Shown here in pieces: positions 1-8,877 of a DNA stretch of 64,000 nucleotides. Within the stretch, counting starts at the first letter, position 1. Each line of letters opens with the position of its first letter. The notes beneath the pieces were generated by a model, which ran no database searches, was not told where the DNA came from, and saw only the letters and a program-made list of their open reading frames with translations. The position numbers and the translations under genes are program-made. The stretch is from contig NZ_CALMZC010000001.1 in NCBI RefSeq assembly GCF_937873765.1, positions 34,166 to 98,165 on the forward strand. The letters are read 5' to 3'. The stretch is from an uncultured Thiothrix sp. Lineage in GTDB: Bacteria > Pseudomonadota > Gammaproteobacteria > Thiotrichales > Thiotrichaceae.

Positions 1-484
1 GCATGGTCAGTAAACGCTGATTTTTACTGCCTTGGATGATACAAAAATGAAAGTCGAGATCAGCATCTTGGCTATAGTCTGTTTTGTTTAGACGCTCAGT
101 ATGCGACATACTGTCTTTATGTCGTGCTACCAAGGATTTGAGGTGAGCTAATTCAGCCTCTGTCATATTCTTCGCTGCCAAGCGTGCCGCCATACCTTCC
201 ATTGCTTCACGAATTTGATAAATTTCCATCAACTGATCAGTCGAAAAACTGACGATACGCGCACCAATATTTGGACGACGTGTCACAAGATTGCAGTTTT
301 CGAGTTTACTAATGGCCTCACGTAAGGAGCCACGACTCACTCCATAAACACTGGCCAACTCGGGTTCGCTGATTTTTTTGCCGGCGGGCAATTCGCCTTC
401 TAGAATGGCGCGCCGCAAGTCCAAGAATAGGCGATCAGCGATCGTCACGGGTTCATAGGAATGACAGGCAGGGTGAAATGGCAT
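1..484 (-). CDS. GntR-family regulator with FCD domain (5' part only)
   Basis: Reading the reverse strand from an ATG at 484 gives a protein that runs off the left window edge, so only about 161 N-terminal residues are visible. An N-terminal winged helix-turn-helix is clear (LRRAILEGELPAGKKISEPE, then VYGVSRGSLREAISKLE, then VTRRPNIGARI). It is followed by the beginning of an FCD ligand-binding domain (LMEIYQIREAMEGMAARLA and DLDFHFCII). FCD regulators usually bind small organic acids and repress nearby catabolic genes. The N-terminus resembles regulators placed next to methylcitrate-cycle (propionate) genes, but no such gene is in view, so that link is an inference. A perfect palindrome about 90 bp upstream is the likely operator. 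Confidence 0.88.
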   Translation of the reverse strand, partial: MPFHPACHSYEPVTIADRLFLDLRRAILEGELPAGKKISEPELASVYGVSRGSLREAISKLENCNLVTRRPNIGARIVSFSTDQLMEIYQIREAMEGMAARLAAKNMTEAELAHLKSLVARHKDSMSHTERLNKTDYSQDADLDFHFCIIQGSKNQRLLTM

Positions 485-574
485 GCTAGTGGTCTCAGGT
501 CGATTTACGTGTTCTGTGTTTTTATGTTGACGATCATAGTTCAAAGAGTCTGTTTTTTAAAGAATAGAGAGGAG

Positions 575-586
575 ATTGTCGACAAT
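575..586. promoter_or_regulatory. Palindromic operator candidate for the GntR/FCD regulator
   Basis: The 12-bp sequence ATTGTCGACAAT is a perfect palindrome in the divergent intergenic region, 90 bp upstream of the GntR start and about 109 bp upstream of the ABC transporter genes. FCD-type GntR regulators typically bind short palindromes of the form TTGTnnACAA, so this fits autoregulation. On the reverse strand a TTGACT hexamer (600 to 595) lies just upstream, so the site would overlap a promoter. Binding is inferred, not shown. Confidence 0.55.
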
Positions 587-694
587 TTTATTTCAGTCAA
601 AATGAATTAATAACCACGATAGGATAGGGCGCAAATGTGAAGCTGAGTAGATCTAAGTATAGTAAACGCTTTAGTTTGCCGATTAGTGCTAGAG

Positions 695-1405
695 ATGAGT
701 GAAATGGAGACTGTAATTGCTGTCAGCCATCTACAAAAACAAGTGCTCGCTGCTGCCGCGAATAATAATAAGGAAACTTTGAACATTCTTGCTGATATTA
801 ATCTAAGCATCGTAGCTGGGACTTCAGTGGCTATAACCGGTACATCCGGCTCGGGTAAAAGTACCTTACTGGGTTTATTAGCGGGTTTAGATGTACCGAG
901 TGCAGGTAGGCTGGCTTTGTTTAGGCAAGATTTAACGAAGTTATCAGAAGATCAGCGTGCGGCCTTGCGTTTAGGGAAAGTCGGCTTTGTTTTCCAGTCT
1001 TTCCATTTATTAGAGCATCTAACGGCGTTAGAGAATGTTTTATTACCGCTTGAACTAGGCAAGCATAGCGGTGATTTGAAGCAAGTGGCTTTAGCGGCTT
1101 TAGAGCAAGTCGGTTTGGTTGCACGTGCTCAACAGTTAGTAACGAAACTGTCCGGTGGTGAACAGCAACGGGTGGCTTTAGCAAGGGCTTTTGTCACTCA
1201 GCCGAAACTACTATTTGCGGATGAACCTACCGGCAATTTAGATCGGCATACGGGGCAAGAAGTCGCTGCTTTATTATTTCGCTTGCAACGCGATCATCAA
1301 ACGACGTTAGTCTTAGTCACGCATGATGAATCTTTGGCGGCTCAATGTGATGCTTGGTATCGCCTCATGGAAGGACGTTTGCAGCGTCAGGAGCAGGCAG
1401 CATGA
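695..1405 (+). CDS. ybbA: ABC transporter ATP-binding protein, LolD/YbbA type
   Basis: This is the ATPase of an ABC system of the lipoprotein-release/macrolide-export class, which energises a partner FtsX-like permease. Walker A (GTSGSGKSTL), the signature (LSGGEQQRVALARA), Walker B (LLFADEPTGNLD) and the H-loop (VLVTHD) are all present in order, and the length of about 236 residues is normal for the family. Possible starts are GTG 686, ATG 695 and ATG 704. None has a strong ribosome-binding site, so the choice of 695 is weak. The stop codon overlaps the start of the permease gene (ATGA), so the two are translationally coupled. The arrangement matches ybbA-ybbP of enterobacteria, whose substrate is not well defined. 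Confidence 0.9.
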   Translation: MSEMETVIAVSHLQKQVLAAAANNNKETLNILADINLSIVAGTSVAITGTSGSGKSTLLGLLAGLDVPSAGRLALFRQDLTKLSEDQRAALRLGKVGFVFQSFHLLEHLTALENVLLPLELGKHSGDLKQVALAALEQVGLVARAQQLVTKLSGGEQQRVALARAFVTQPKLLFADEPTGNLDRHTGQEVAALLFRLQRDHQTTLVLVTHDESLAAQCDAWYRLMEGRLQRQEQAA

Positions 1406-3858
1406 GGGTATACTGGCGGCAATGGATACGGCGTTGGCGTTTACCAGAAATGCGTCTGCTGTTCTTAGCGTTATGGATTTCAGCCTTAGCAGTGGCAGCG
1501 GTTGGGTTTTTCACTGATCGTGTCGAATCTGCCATGGAACGGCAAGCGAGCCAAGTGTTAGGTGGCGATTTAGTCGTGAGTTCTTCAAGACCTTTGCCAG
1601 ATAACTATCGGCAACTCGCTACTCAGGTGGGTGCGAATATGGCTGAAGTCATTAGTTTCCGCAGTATGCTGTCGTTCGGTGAAGCAACTCAGTTGGTACA
1701 GGTTAAAGCTGTGTCGACTCATTATCCCTTGATAGGGCAGTTACAAGGATCTAAAGATTTAAATACAGTGGGTTTGTCTTTAAACGGACAGTTACCGGCG
1801 AGTGGCCAAGTCTGGGCTGAGCCGCGTTTATTCGATGCCCTACAAGTGCCCATGAATGCCACAGTCGTGTTAGGCAAAAGTCAGTTTGCGCTAACGACAG
1901 CCGTGACTAAAGACCCTTCTCAAGGGATTAATTTTTTCCAGATTGCGCCTCAAGTGATTATTCCCTTAGCCGATTTGCCAGCTACAGGTTTGTTGTCGCC
2001 TGCAAGTCGTGCGGAATTCTCTTTACTCTTCACGGGTTCAGACCGAGCTATTCGTGAGCTGAAAGCTAATTTAGAAACCAAGTTAGCACCAACTGAGCGG
2101 ATTCGGTCTTTGCAAGAGGGCGCGCAGAATGTACAGCAAGCTTTGCAAAGAGCTGGACGATTTATAGGCTTAGCGGCGCTACTGAGTGTAGTTTTGGCTG
2201 GTGCGGCGATTGTCTTGACGGCAGCTAGTTTAGTTCGGCATGAAACTCGTTCGGTCGCAGTCCTCAAAGCTTTTGGTTTAGCACGGCGACGGATTTTAGT
2301 CGATTATCTGGGTAATCTTTGGCTGTTAGCCTTAATCGCGGGTGTACTTGGTGCAATGGTGGGCTTTTTCTTACAAGCTTTGCTCGCATACTGGTTAGTA
2401 CAAGTGGTCGCGATTGATTTACCAGCTGCGAGTTGGACTTCAGCTTGGGTCAGTATAGTGACCGCACTAGTAATGGTAACAGGCTTTGCTTTACCCGCTT
2501 TATTGCGCTTATTAGATACCTCGCCCATGCAGATTTTGCAGGGCAGTTTTCCTAGACAGAAGAGCTTAGCCAATTGGCTGATTTTAAGCATTTTACCTGC
2601 TATTTTTATTTTGCTATGGATTCAAGCGCGTGAGTTGCGTTTAGCGGTTTGGGTATTTTTCGGCTTAATTGCTGCAGTTTTGTTGTTTTGGTGGATTAGC
2701 AAATTAGTCTTAAATGGTTTGGCACGCTTAAGCACCCGACCTGCTTGGCAATGGTTAGCACTGATGCGTCAGAGTCGCCGTTCTTTATTGTTAGTTGTCG
2801 TGTTTGCAATAGGCTTGTTTACCCTGTTATTACTCACAGCCTTGCGTACCGACTTGATCAATCGTTGGCAAGCGAGTGTGCCTGCGGATGCGCCTAATTA
2901 TTTCTTGATCAATATTCAAGCTAATGAGCAAGCTAAGTTGGAACAGTTTTTCCAGCAAAAACAACTACAAACAACGCTCTATCCAATGATTCGTGGGCGC
3001 TTGGTGGAAATTAATCAACAGCCTGTTACCTCGGATGATTATCCCAAAGCTGAAGCTAAACGTATGTTGGAGCGCGAGTTTAATCTGTCCTCCTTTGCGA
3101 ATTTTCCAGAAAGCAATAAGCTGCTAGCAGGCAAGTGGTTTGATACGCAAACTCAGGGTTTTTCGATTGAGAAAGGCATTGGCGAAACTTTAGGATTTAA
3201 CTTAGGTGACAGCTTAACTTTTGATATTGCCGGGCAACGCTTTACTGAAACGATTACCAGTGTGCGTGAAGTGCGCTGGGACAGTATGCAACCGAATTTC
3301 TTTGTGATTGCAGCGCCCGGAACTTTACTCGATAAACCTTATACTTTAATCACCAGCTTGCATGTACCCACTGCTAAGCCCGAACTGATTCCGCAAATGA
3401 TTCGCCAATTTCCAAGTATTACCGCGATTGATACTAGCGCGATTTTGGGGCAAGTACGCTCGTTAGTTGAACAAGCTACTTTAGCCGTACAAGGGGTATT
3501 TGCTTTTACATTGGTAACGGGCTTATTAGTGCTATGGTCCGCTTTGCAAGCGCAGAAACCTGAGCGTCAACGGGAACTAGCGGTGTTGAAATCCTTAGGG
3601 GCAAGTTCACAACTGTTACGCCAACGCATTTGGCGAGAATTTTTGCTCTTGGGTGGTTTGGCTGGAGTTTTAGCAGGTAGCTTGACGATGTTGGCGGCGA
3701 ATCTCTTAGGCTATTACCTATTTGATTTAGCGCTTAGCCTTAATCCATGGCTAATCCTGCTTGGAGCTTTGGTTGGTGCTGTGCTAGTAGCGAGCGTGGC
3801 TTGGTTAAATTTACGCAGTTTATTGCGGGTAGCACCGATGGCCTTGTTGAAAACTTAA
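1402..3858 (+). CDS. ybbP: ABC transporter permease, YbbP/FtsX type
   Basis: A large inner-membrane permease of 818 residues, partner of the preceding ATPase. It has one N-terminal transmembrane segment (LLFLALWISALAVAAVGFF), a long periplasmic region, and two FtsX blocks of hydrophobic helices (around residues 250-420 and 690-815) separated by a second soluble domain. This is the duplicated layout of YbbP rather than the short LolC/MacB layout. The conserved motifs before the FtsX helices appear as SVAVLKAFGLARRRI and LAVLKSLGASSQLL. The start at 1402 is chosen because it forms an ATGA overlap with ybbA and begins MRVYWRQW; the same frame is open further upstream, but only inside ybbA. Confidence 0.9.
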   Translation: MRVYWRQWIRRWRLPEMRLLFLALWISALAVAAVGFFTDRVESAMERQASQVLGGDLVVSSSRPLPDNYRQLATQVGANMAEVISFRSMLSFGEATQLVQVKAVSTHYPLIGQLQGSKDLNTVGLSLNGQLPASGQVWAEPRLFDALQVPMNATVVLGKSQFALTTAVTKDPSQGINFFQIAPQVIIPLADLPATGLLSPASRAEFSLLFTGSDRAIRELKANLETKLAPTERIRSLQEGAQNVQQALQRAGRFIGLAALLSVVLAGAAIVLTAASLVRHETRSVAVLKAFGLARRRILVDYLGNLWLLALIAGVLGAMVGFFLQALLAYWLVQVVAIDLPAASWTSAWVSIVTALVMVTGFALPALLRLLDTSPMQILQGSFPRQKSLANWLILSILPAIFILLWIQARELRLAVWVFFGLIAAVLLFWWISKLVLNGLARLSTRPAWQWLALMRQSRRSLLLVVVFAIGLFTLLLLTALRTDLINRWQASVPADAPNYFLINIQANEQAKLEQFFQQKQLQTTLYPMIRGRLVEINQQPVTSDDYPKAEAKRMLEREFNLSSFANFPESNKLLAGKWFDTQTQGFSIEKGIGETLGFNLGDSLTFDIAGQRFTETITSVREVRWDSMQPNFFVIAAPGTLLDKPYTLITSLHVPTAKPELIPQMIRQFPSITAIDTSAILGQVRSLVEQATLAVQGVFAFTLVTGLLVLWSALQAQKPERQRELAVLKSLGASSQLLRQRIWREFLLLGGLAGVLAGSLTMLAANLLGYYLFDLALSLNPWLILLGALVGAVLVASVAWLNLRSLLRVAPMALLKT

Positions 3859-3951
3859 CAGTTTGTCGGTTGGCTCACCTTTCTCTGAAAAATATTAGCT
3901 ACAATCAAGCTTAATTATAAAAATAAGCCACTGTATCTGAGTGAGGTAGTG

Positions 3952-5613
3952 ATGGACACGACAGCAGAGCGTCAGGATATTTCGCGTTACACGATTCCTT
4001 TAAGCGAGTCGAAGGCGAAAGAGTGGATCGATTCTTTATCCATGACTGACTTTGGTGATACTACTAAGCGTGTTTATCATGGTTTAGCCGATTTGAATCG
4101 GCGTTCACTCTCACCGGTGGTACGAATTCGCATTGGGGAGCGTTTGCGCCCTATCTTTGATTTAATGTTGAAAAATCTTAACCGGCATTTGAGTTGCCGT
4201 GCTTTCCCTTTACCTGAGCGTGGTCAGCGCATTTTCGATTTAAACCAATCCTTGTTGCTAGAGTTTTCAGGTCTCTATCAATTAGCTGCACTGGATATGA
4301 TCACACGTGATGAGGTGAGTAAACGTGCCTTACAGATTACGATTTATCGAGTGCTTGACTATTTAGGGCTATATTTGATGAGTACCTATTCAGTTTATGT
4401 GCGTACCCGTGAATCGATTTGGCATGATATTCATCACATGTATCTGCTCGCTAGTGAGCGGGGTTTAGATAAAGCACGTTTGAGTGAAGGCCGTGAGGGT
4501 GCTAGTAGTATTGAAGAGCGCTATATCCAACTAAATGTCTTACCATTATTCAAGCCTTATAGTCTGCGCCAAGAAGAAATAGTGCGCATTGCGCGTTACG
4601 TGGAATCCATCACTCATTTAATAAAGGTTTCTAATGAACCTTTGCATTCGGACGCAAATCAAAATTTCGTACATGCAGCAATGCTGAATAATGCTGAACC
4701 AGCAGTTATTATGCCTTATCGAGATTTGCCACACTCGCCTACTGTCCGAGTATTTAATTTAGCACCGGTAATTTTAGATTTAGATCGACAAATTCAAGAG
4801 ATATCCCAAGAGCAAAGTTCTGGTTTGATCCTGAAGAACGGATTAAGTCGTAATTTACTAAAGCGTATGGTTTTTCATTTAACGATCATTCGTAATCGCC
4901 AATTTAATCGCTTCCCTAAACAAGAAAAAATGGCCGTAGTTTTAGGGATGCAAAGCATATTAGAAGTATTATATCAAGCTTATCATGGTAGTAGCTCTGA
5001 TCAAAAGCGTGAGGAGGATATTTTATTCGACAATATGCTCTATGGTGAAGCTAGTTTGGTGACTGGTAGTAAGCGAAATGTAGATGAAACCACCAATAAT
5101 ATGCAAATCTGGGATCTAATTAATAGCAGCGTTGGTGGCTATGGCTTGCGTTGGACGCATAAAGAAAGCTCTGCGATCCGGGTTGGTGAACTAATTGGTT
5201 TGCGAGATATATCTCATGATGAAAATACTTGGGTGGTTGGAGTGGTTAAATGGATGGAATATATTAATAAACAAGGTCTATTCTGTGGTATAGAGTTATT
5301 ATCCACCAAGGTACAAGCCTTAAAAGCTACTGCGGTAGTTAATCGTGAAGTCACTAATAAATTCCCACAGCAAGGTTTAATGTTACCGAGTGTGGACGGT
5401 TTACGCGAAGATCCAGTATTAATTTTGCCTTCTTATATTTTTCAGTCAGGTGACAAATTAATCATTGACCTACAAGGGCGGGAAGAACAAGTGGTCTTGT
5501 CCTCACTAGATGAGTGTTTAGGTGCTTTTGCTTACTTTCGTTACAAAATTCTCACCGAAGAAGATAAAAAGCCGCCTGAAGATGACTTTGGCAGTTTATG
5601 GTTAGATCTATAG
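3952..5613 (+). CDS. PilZ-like large cytoplasmic protein
   Basis: A 553-residue soluble protein. Residues about 1-300 are helical with no enzyme motif that I recognise. The C-terminal 140 residues (IRVGELIGLRDIS, then WVVGVVKWMEYINKQGLFCGIELLS) have the strand pattern of a PilZ-type beta barrel, but the c-di-GMP-binding RxxxR and D/NxSxxG motifs are absent. GTG 3949 precedes ATG 3952; the ATG is preferred because GAGG lies 6 nt before it. The next gene encodes a degenerate EAL protein, so the pair plausibly forms part of a c-di-GMP-responsive control module for polysaccharide or type IV pili. The PilZ assignment is an inference from pattern, not a search. Confidence 0.6.
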   Translation: MDTTAERQDISRYTIPLSESKAKEWIDSLSMTDFGDTTKRVYHGLADLNRRSLSPVVRIRIGERLRPIFDLMLKNLNRHLSCRAFPLPERGQRIFDLNQSLLLEFSGLYQLAALDMITRDEVSKRALQITIYRVLDYLGLYLMSTYSVYVRTRESIWHDIHHMYLLASERGLDKARLSEGREGASSIEERYIQLNVLPLFKPYSLRQEEIVRIARYVESITHLIKVSNEPLHSDANQNFVHAAMLNNAEPAVIMPYRDLPHSPTVRVFNLAPVILDLDRQIQEISQEQSSGLILKNGLSRNLLKRMVFHLTIIRNRQFNRFPKQEKMAVVLGMQSILEVLYQAYHGSSSDQKREEDILFDNMLYGEASLVTGSKRNVDETTNNMQIWDLINSSVGGYGLRWTHKESSAIRVGELIGLRDISHDENTWVVGVVKWMEYINKQGLFCGIELLSTKVQALKATAVVNREVTNKFPQQGLMLPSVDGLREDPVLILPSYIFQSGDKLIIDLQGREEQVVLSSLDECLGAFAYFRYKILTEEDKKPPEDDFGSLWLDL

Positions 5614-5717
5614 ATAAATTTGATGGGTTAATCAGCCTGTCAAGTCACTAGATACGGTGGTCGGGAAAACTGGCTTTCTGACTTTTGCCTAACCAATAAC
5701 TTGGTATCTTCCACAGT

Positions 5718-7241
5718 ATGAGCCAGCATACTGTATCTTGTGTCATTGTTCACCAGAACGTCGAATTAAGCCAAGTCTTGGAGGCTGCTCTACGCAAGAC
5801 CAATTTTGAAATTCAATTAGAGTATGCCAAAAATTGGGCGGAGTTAGAAACAGCACTCGCAACTGCACCTGCTTTAGTGTTTTGCCCGAGCGATTTGATG
5901 CAACAACGTGAAGAGCGGGTGCTAGATTTGCTTCAACAACGTTCCCCTGACTCGATTTGTGTCAAAGTATCGCAACGCCATTGGGAACCTTTAACCACAC
6001 GTGTGTTGGCGGTTGAGTTATGTGCGATTTCTACAAGTGATGCAGATTTGCTTCAACAGCAAATCGATTATTTATTAAATTATAGCAGCTTAAAGTATCG
6101 CTTCCGCCAATCCAAGCATTTGCTCAGTATTGCTGAATTGCGTTGCCAATGGTTAGTAGACTATGCACGTGAGCCAGTCGCCTTTGTAGCGCGTGGTCGC
6201 CATTTACATGCCAATGTAGCCTACCTATCATTATTTGGTTTTAGCTCAGAAGCTGAAGCTTTAGCTACGCCTTTATTGCGTTTAATTTCTATGCATGAAC
6301 GTGAGGTATTTAGCTCTTTATGCGCGAATGCTGAACGTAGTGCTTGTCCTTCTAATAAGCTGCTTTTGACTATGAGGCGCTTTGATAAACAACCCTTCCG
6401 CGCTGAAATACGCTTGATTCCTTCAGTGTTTCGTGGACAGCGTTGTGTGCAATTACACGTACACGCGCTGGTAGAGGCTAGAGAGCAAGTTTTACCTAAT
6501 CCTTGGAGTCAACCAGTTGCAGCTCGTGCTAATGGTAATAAGGAGTTGAGTCAAAAGTTAAGGGCAGAATTTCAGGAAGCTTTAAATCTGCATGCTAATA
6601 CGCAGCCCTCTTTGTTAACCGCTGAGCCGATTTTAGTGGCTGCTAATGGGACAAGATTGAATTATGCAAATCTAGTGCGTGATGCAGAGCCTAAGGGACG
6701 TTTTCAATTAGATTGGTGGACTCTACGTAGTGCTCTATTACATCCTTTACTGCAACGTAAGCAAAACCATGATCATTTAATCTTGGTTAGCTTGGGCGAT
6801 TGGGTATTTAAGCAAGCAACCCAAGTAAAAGCTCTAGTGAAATTGCTTCATGCTAATCAGCGTTTGGCTAGTCAATTAGTGTTAGCGATTCCAGTAGACG
6901 CTTTGCTTGCCCATTCAGTGTTGGCACGTCAAGTTTTACCTGCGATCAGGCAGACTGGTGCACGTTTAGCCTTGGATCAAGTCAACTCAGTGAATGCTAC
7001 CTTATTAGCTCAAATTAAGCAGTTAGATATGCAATTAGTGCGCTTAGCGCCCGAGCTGGTGCATGCAATGGTTGGACAACAAGTTATTTCACAGCAGCTT
7101 TATAATTTGATTCAAACTTTTGCCCAAACAGAGTTAACGGTGATTGTCGATGGTATAAGTGATATTACCTCACTCAATTTAATGTGTTTAACTGCAGCAA
7201 CTTATTTGCAAGGTGATATTTTGAATAAATTTACGCGTTAA
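5718..7241 (+). CDS. Degenerate REC-PAS-EAL protein (FimX-like)
   Basis: A 507-residue signalling protein. Residues 1-125 look like a receiver-type fold, residues 150-260 like a PAS domain (PVAFVARGRHLHANVAYLSL, with FGF following), and residues 330-507 follow an EAL domain. In the EAL part the catalytic motifs are replaced: LVLAIPVDAL stands where LELEITES is expected, LALDQVNS replaces DDFG, VRLAPELV replaces KIDRSFV, and VDGISD replaces AEGVE. It should therefore have no phosphodiesterase activity but could still bind c-di-GMP. Unlike FimX there is no GGDEF domain. It sits 4 bp before the first polysaccharide gene, which suggests control of that locus. Confidence 0.75.
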   Translation: MSQHTVSCVIVHQNVELSQVLEAALRKTNFEIQLEYAKNWAELETALATAPALVFCPSDLMQQREERVLDLLQQRSPDSICVKVSQRHWEPLTTRVLAVELCAISTSDADLLQQQIDYLLNYSSLKYRFRQSKHLLSIAELRCQWLVDYAREPVAFVARGRHLHANVAYLSLFGFSSEAEALATPLLRLISMHEREVFSSLCANAERSACPSNKLLLTMRRFDKQPFRAEIRLIPSVFRGQRCVQLHVHALVEAREQVLPNPWSQPVAARANGNKELSQKLRAEFQEALNLHANTQPSLLTAEPILVAANGTRLNYANLVRDAEPKGRFQLDWWTLRSALLHPLLQRKQNHDHLILVSLGDWVFKQATQVKALVKLLHANQRLASQLVLAIPVDALLAHSVLARQVLPAIRQTGARLALDQVNSVNATLLAQIKQLDMQLVRLAPELVHAMVGQQVISQQLYNLIQTFAQTELTVIVDGISDITSLNLMCLTAATYLQGDILNKFTR

Positions 7242-7245
7242 ACCT

Positions 7246-8877
7246 ATGACCAACTATCCACTCAAAATTGCTTTAGTCATCGAAGATATTTACTTGCCTG
7301 CTTGGCAAGTAGCGATGATTAGACGCCTGATTAATCAAGATGGCCTAAAAATTGAACTGATCTTATTGGCAGGCAAACATAAAATTTGGCCATTAAACTC
7401 AGTGAAATTTAATTTCTTCAAAAAACTACAACGTTTAGAGTCAAGGTTACTAGAGACTTCTTATTCTGCTAGCCAACTAGAAAATATTAGTAGTCTATTG
7501 GATTGTGCTGTTATTAAGTTGATTACTGCTGGTGCTAAACAACAATTTTTTAAAAAATTTATTAATCTAGTTATTAATTTAAGCAATAATTCTAAATTAC
7601 CAGAATATTTAGTTGAATATTCAAAATATGGAGTTTGGCACTACTTCTACAACAGTCATTTAGAGCGAGATATCAATTGGGCGGGTTTGCAAGAGTTTAA
7701 TCTAAACCAAGATGGTATTTTTAGTGGTGTTATGGTTTACAGTGCTTATTTTGCTGAGTCCCGCTATTTATGGATTTCTTATACCAGTAAACAATGCTCA
7801 TTAAGTAAAACTCGCGATAATCTGCTTTGGAAGATGCTCGAGTTTATGCCTGTGCTCTGTCAGCGGGCTGTGAGATTTAAGTGTGGTAAAAGTTTTATTC
7901 AAAGTCATCATCTTGATAATTTAATTAATAAAGTAATAAGCTTAGAAAACGTTTGCTATTGTCCTTTATGGACGGAAAATTTACTTATTTTAGCAGTTGG
8001 CTTTCTTCATACTCATCTCAGACGTTTGGTTTATAAATTGACCCTCAACAAAACTTGGATTTTATTAAAGTCTGAGCAAGACCCAGTTCAAGATTTTCAA
8101 CAAACTAATCAAGCTCAAGTTCTTTATACTCGGTCTAAGGGCTTTGTAGCAGATCCTTGCTTGGTAGAGGAAAGCGGCGAGCATTATGTATTTTTTGAAG
8201 AATATCTGGAGTCTACTCAACGCGGACGCTTAGTCTGTGCAAATCTACAAGATTTTGCTTCCAACAAAGCACCAAAGGTAGTTTTGGAAAAAGACTATCA
8301 CTTGTCCTATCCTTTTGTTTTTAAAAGCGCAGGGATTTGGTATTTAGTTCCAGAGTCAGCAGAAAAACGTGCGATCGATTTATATCGTTGTGTACAGTTT
8401 CCTGATCAATGGGAGTTTGTGAAGACTTTAATGACAAATATTGACGCTTATGATGCTACCTTTTATTGGCATCTTGGGCGCTGGTGGATGTTTGTGAATT
8501 TACGTCCACATCCGAGTACTTCACCGAATGAACTGCTTTATTTGTTTTCTGCCGAGGATTTGCTTGCAGATCACTGGCAAGCTCATCCGGCTAATCCTAT
8601 TATAAATCATGCAGATAAAGCCCGCTCAGCGGGGGCTTTATTTGAGCGCGATGGCGTTATCTACCGGCCATCTCAAAATTGCGCAGGCTCTTACGGACGT
8701 GGCTTGAATCTGAACGCCATTATCGAGTGGAATGAGCATACTTATAAAGAAAAAACAGTAGCTCAATGTATTCCTCAAGGCCAAGCATCTTTGCATGGGA
8801 TGCATTCCTTTTCTTGTCTAGGGAATACAGTCATCAGTGATGGTATTTATACGCATAAGCGTTGGCGGAAAGCATGA
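7246..8877 (+). CDS. Glycan-transferase-like protein with GINT1-type C-terminal domain
   Basis: A 543-residue protein. The N-terminus (KIALVIEDIYLPAWQVAMIR) resembles formyltransferase-like proteins. The C-terminal half (residues about 285-530) is the beta-propeller-like domain named after glucosamine inositolphosphorylceramide transferase 1, recognisable from GFVADPCLV, YVFFEEYL, YHLSYPFVF, IWYLVPESA, DATFYWHLGRWWMFVN and IYRPSQNCAGSYGRGLNLN. Such proteins occur in bacterial capsule and exopolysaccharide clusters and are presumed to act on nucleotide-sugar or glycan substrates; the exact reaction is unknown. It is followed by a glycosyltransferase with an ATGA overlap. Confidence 0.7.
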   Translation: MTNYPLKIALVIEDIYLPAWQVAMIRRLINQDGLKIELILLAGKHKIWPLNSVKFNFFKKLQRLESRLLETSYSASQLENISSLLDCAVIKLITAGAKQQFFKKFINLVINLSNNSKLPEYLVEYSKYGVWHYFYNSHLERDINWAGLQEFNLNQDGIFSGVMVYSAYFAESRYLWISYTSKQCSLSKTRDNLLWKMLEFMPVLCQRAVRFKCGKSFIQSHHLDNLINKVISLENVCYCPLWTENLLILAVGFLHTHLRRLVYKLTLNKTWILLKSEQDPVQDFQQTNQAQVLYTRSKGFVADPCLVEESGEHYVFFEEYLESTQRGRLVCANLQDFASNKAPKVVLEKDYHLSYPFVFKSAGIWYLVPESAEKRAIDLYRCVQFPDQWEFVKTLMTNIDAYDATFYWHLGRWWMFVNLRPHPSTSPNELLYLFSAEDLLADHWQAHPANPIINHADKARSAGALFERDGVIYRPSQNCAGSYGRGLNLNAIIEWNEHTYKEKTVAQCIPQGQASLHGMHSFSCLGNTVISDGIYTHKRWRKA

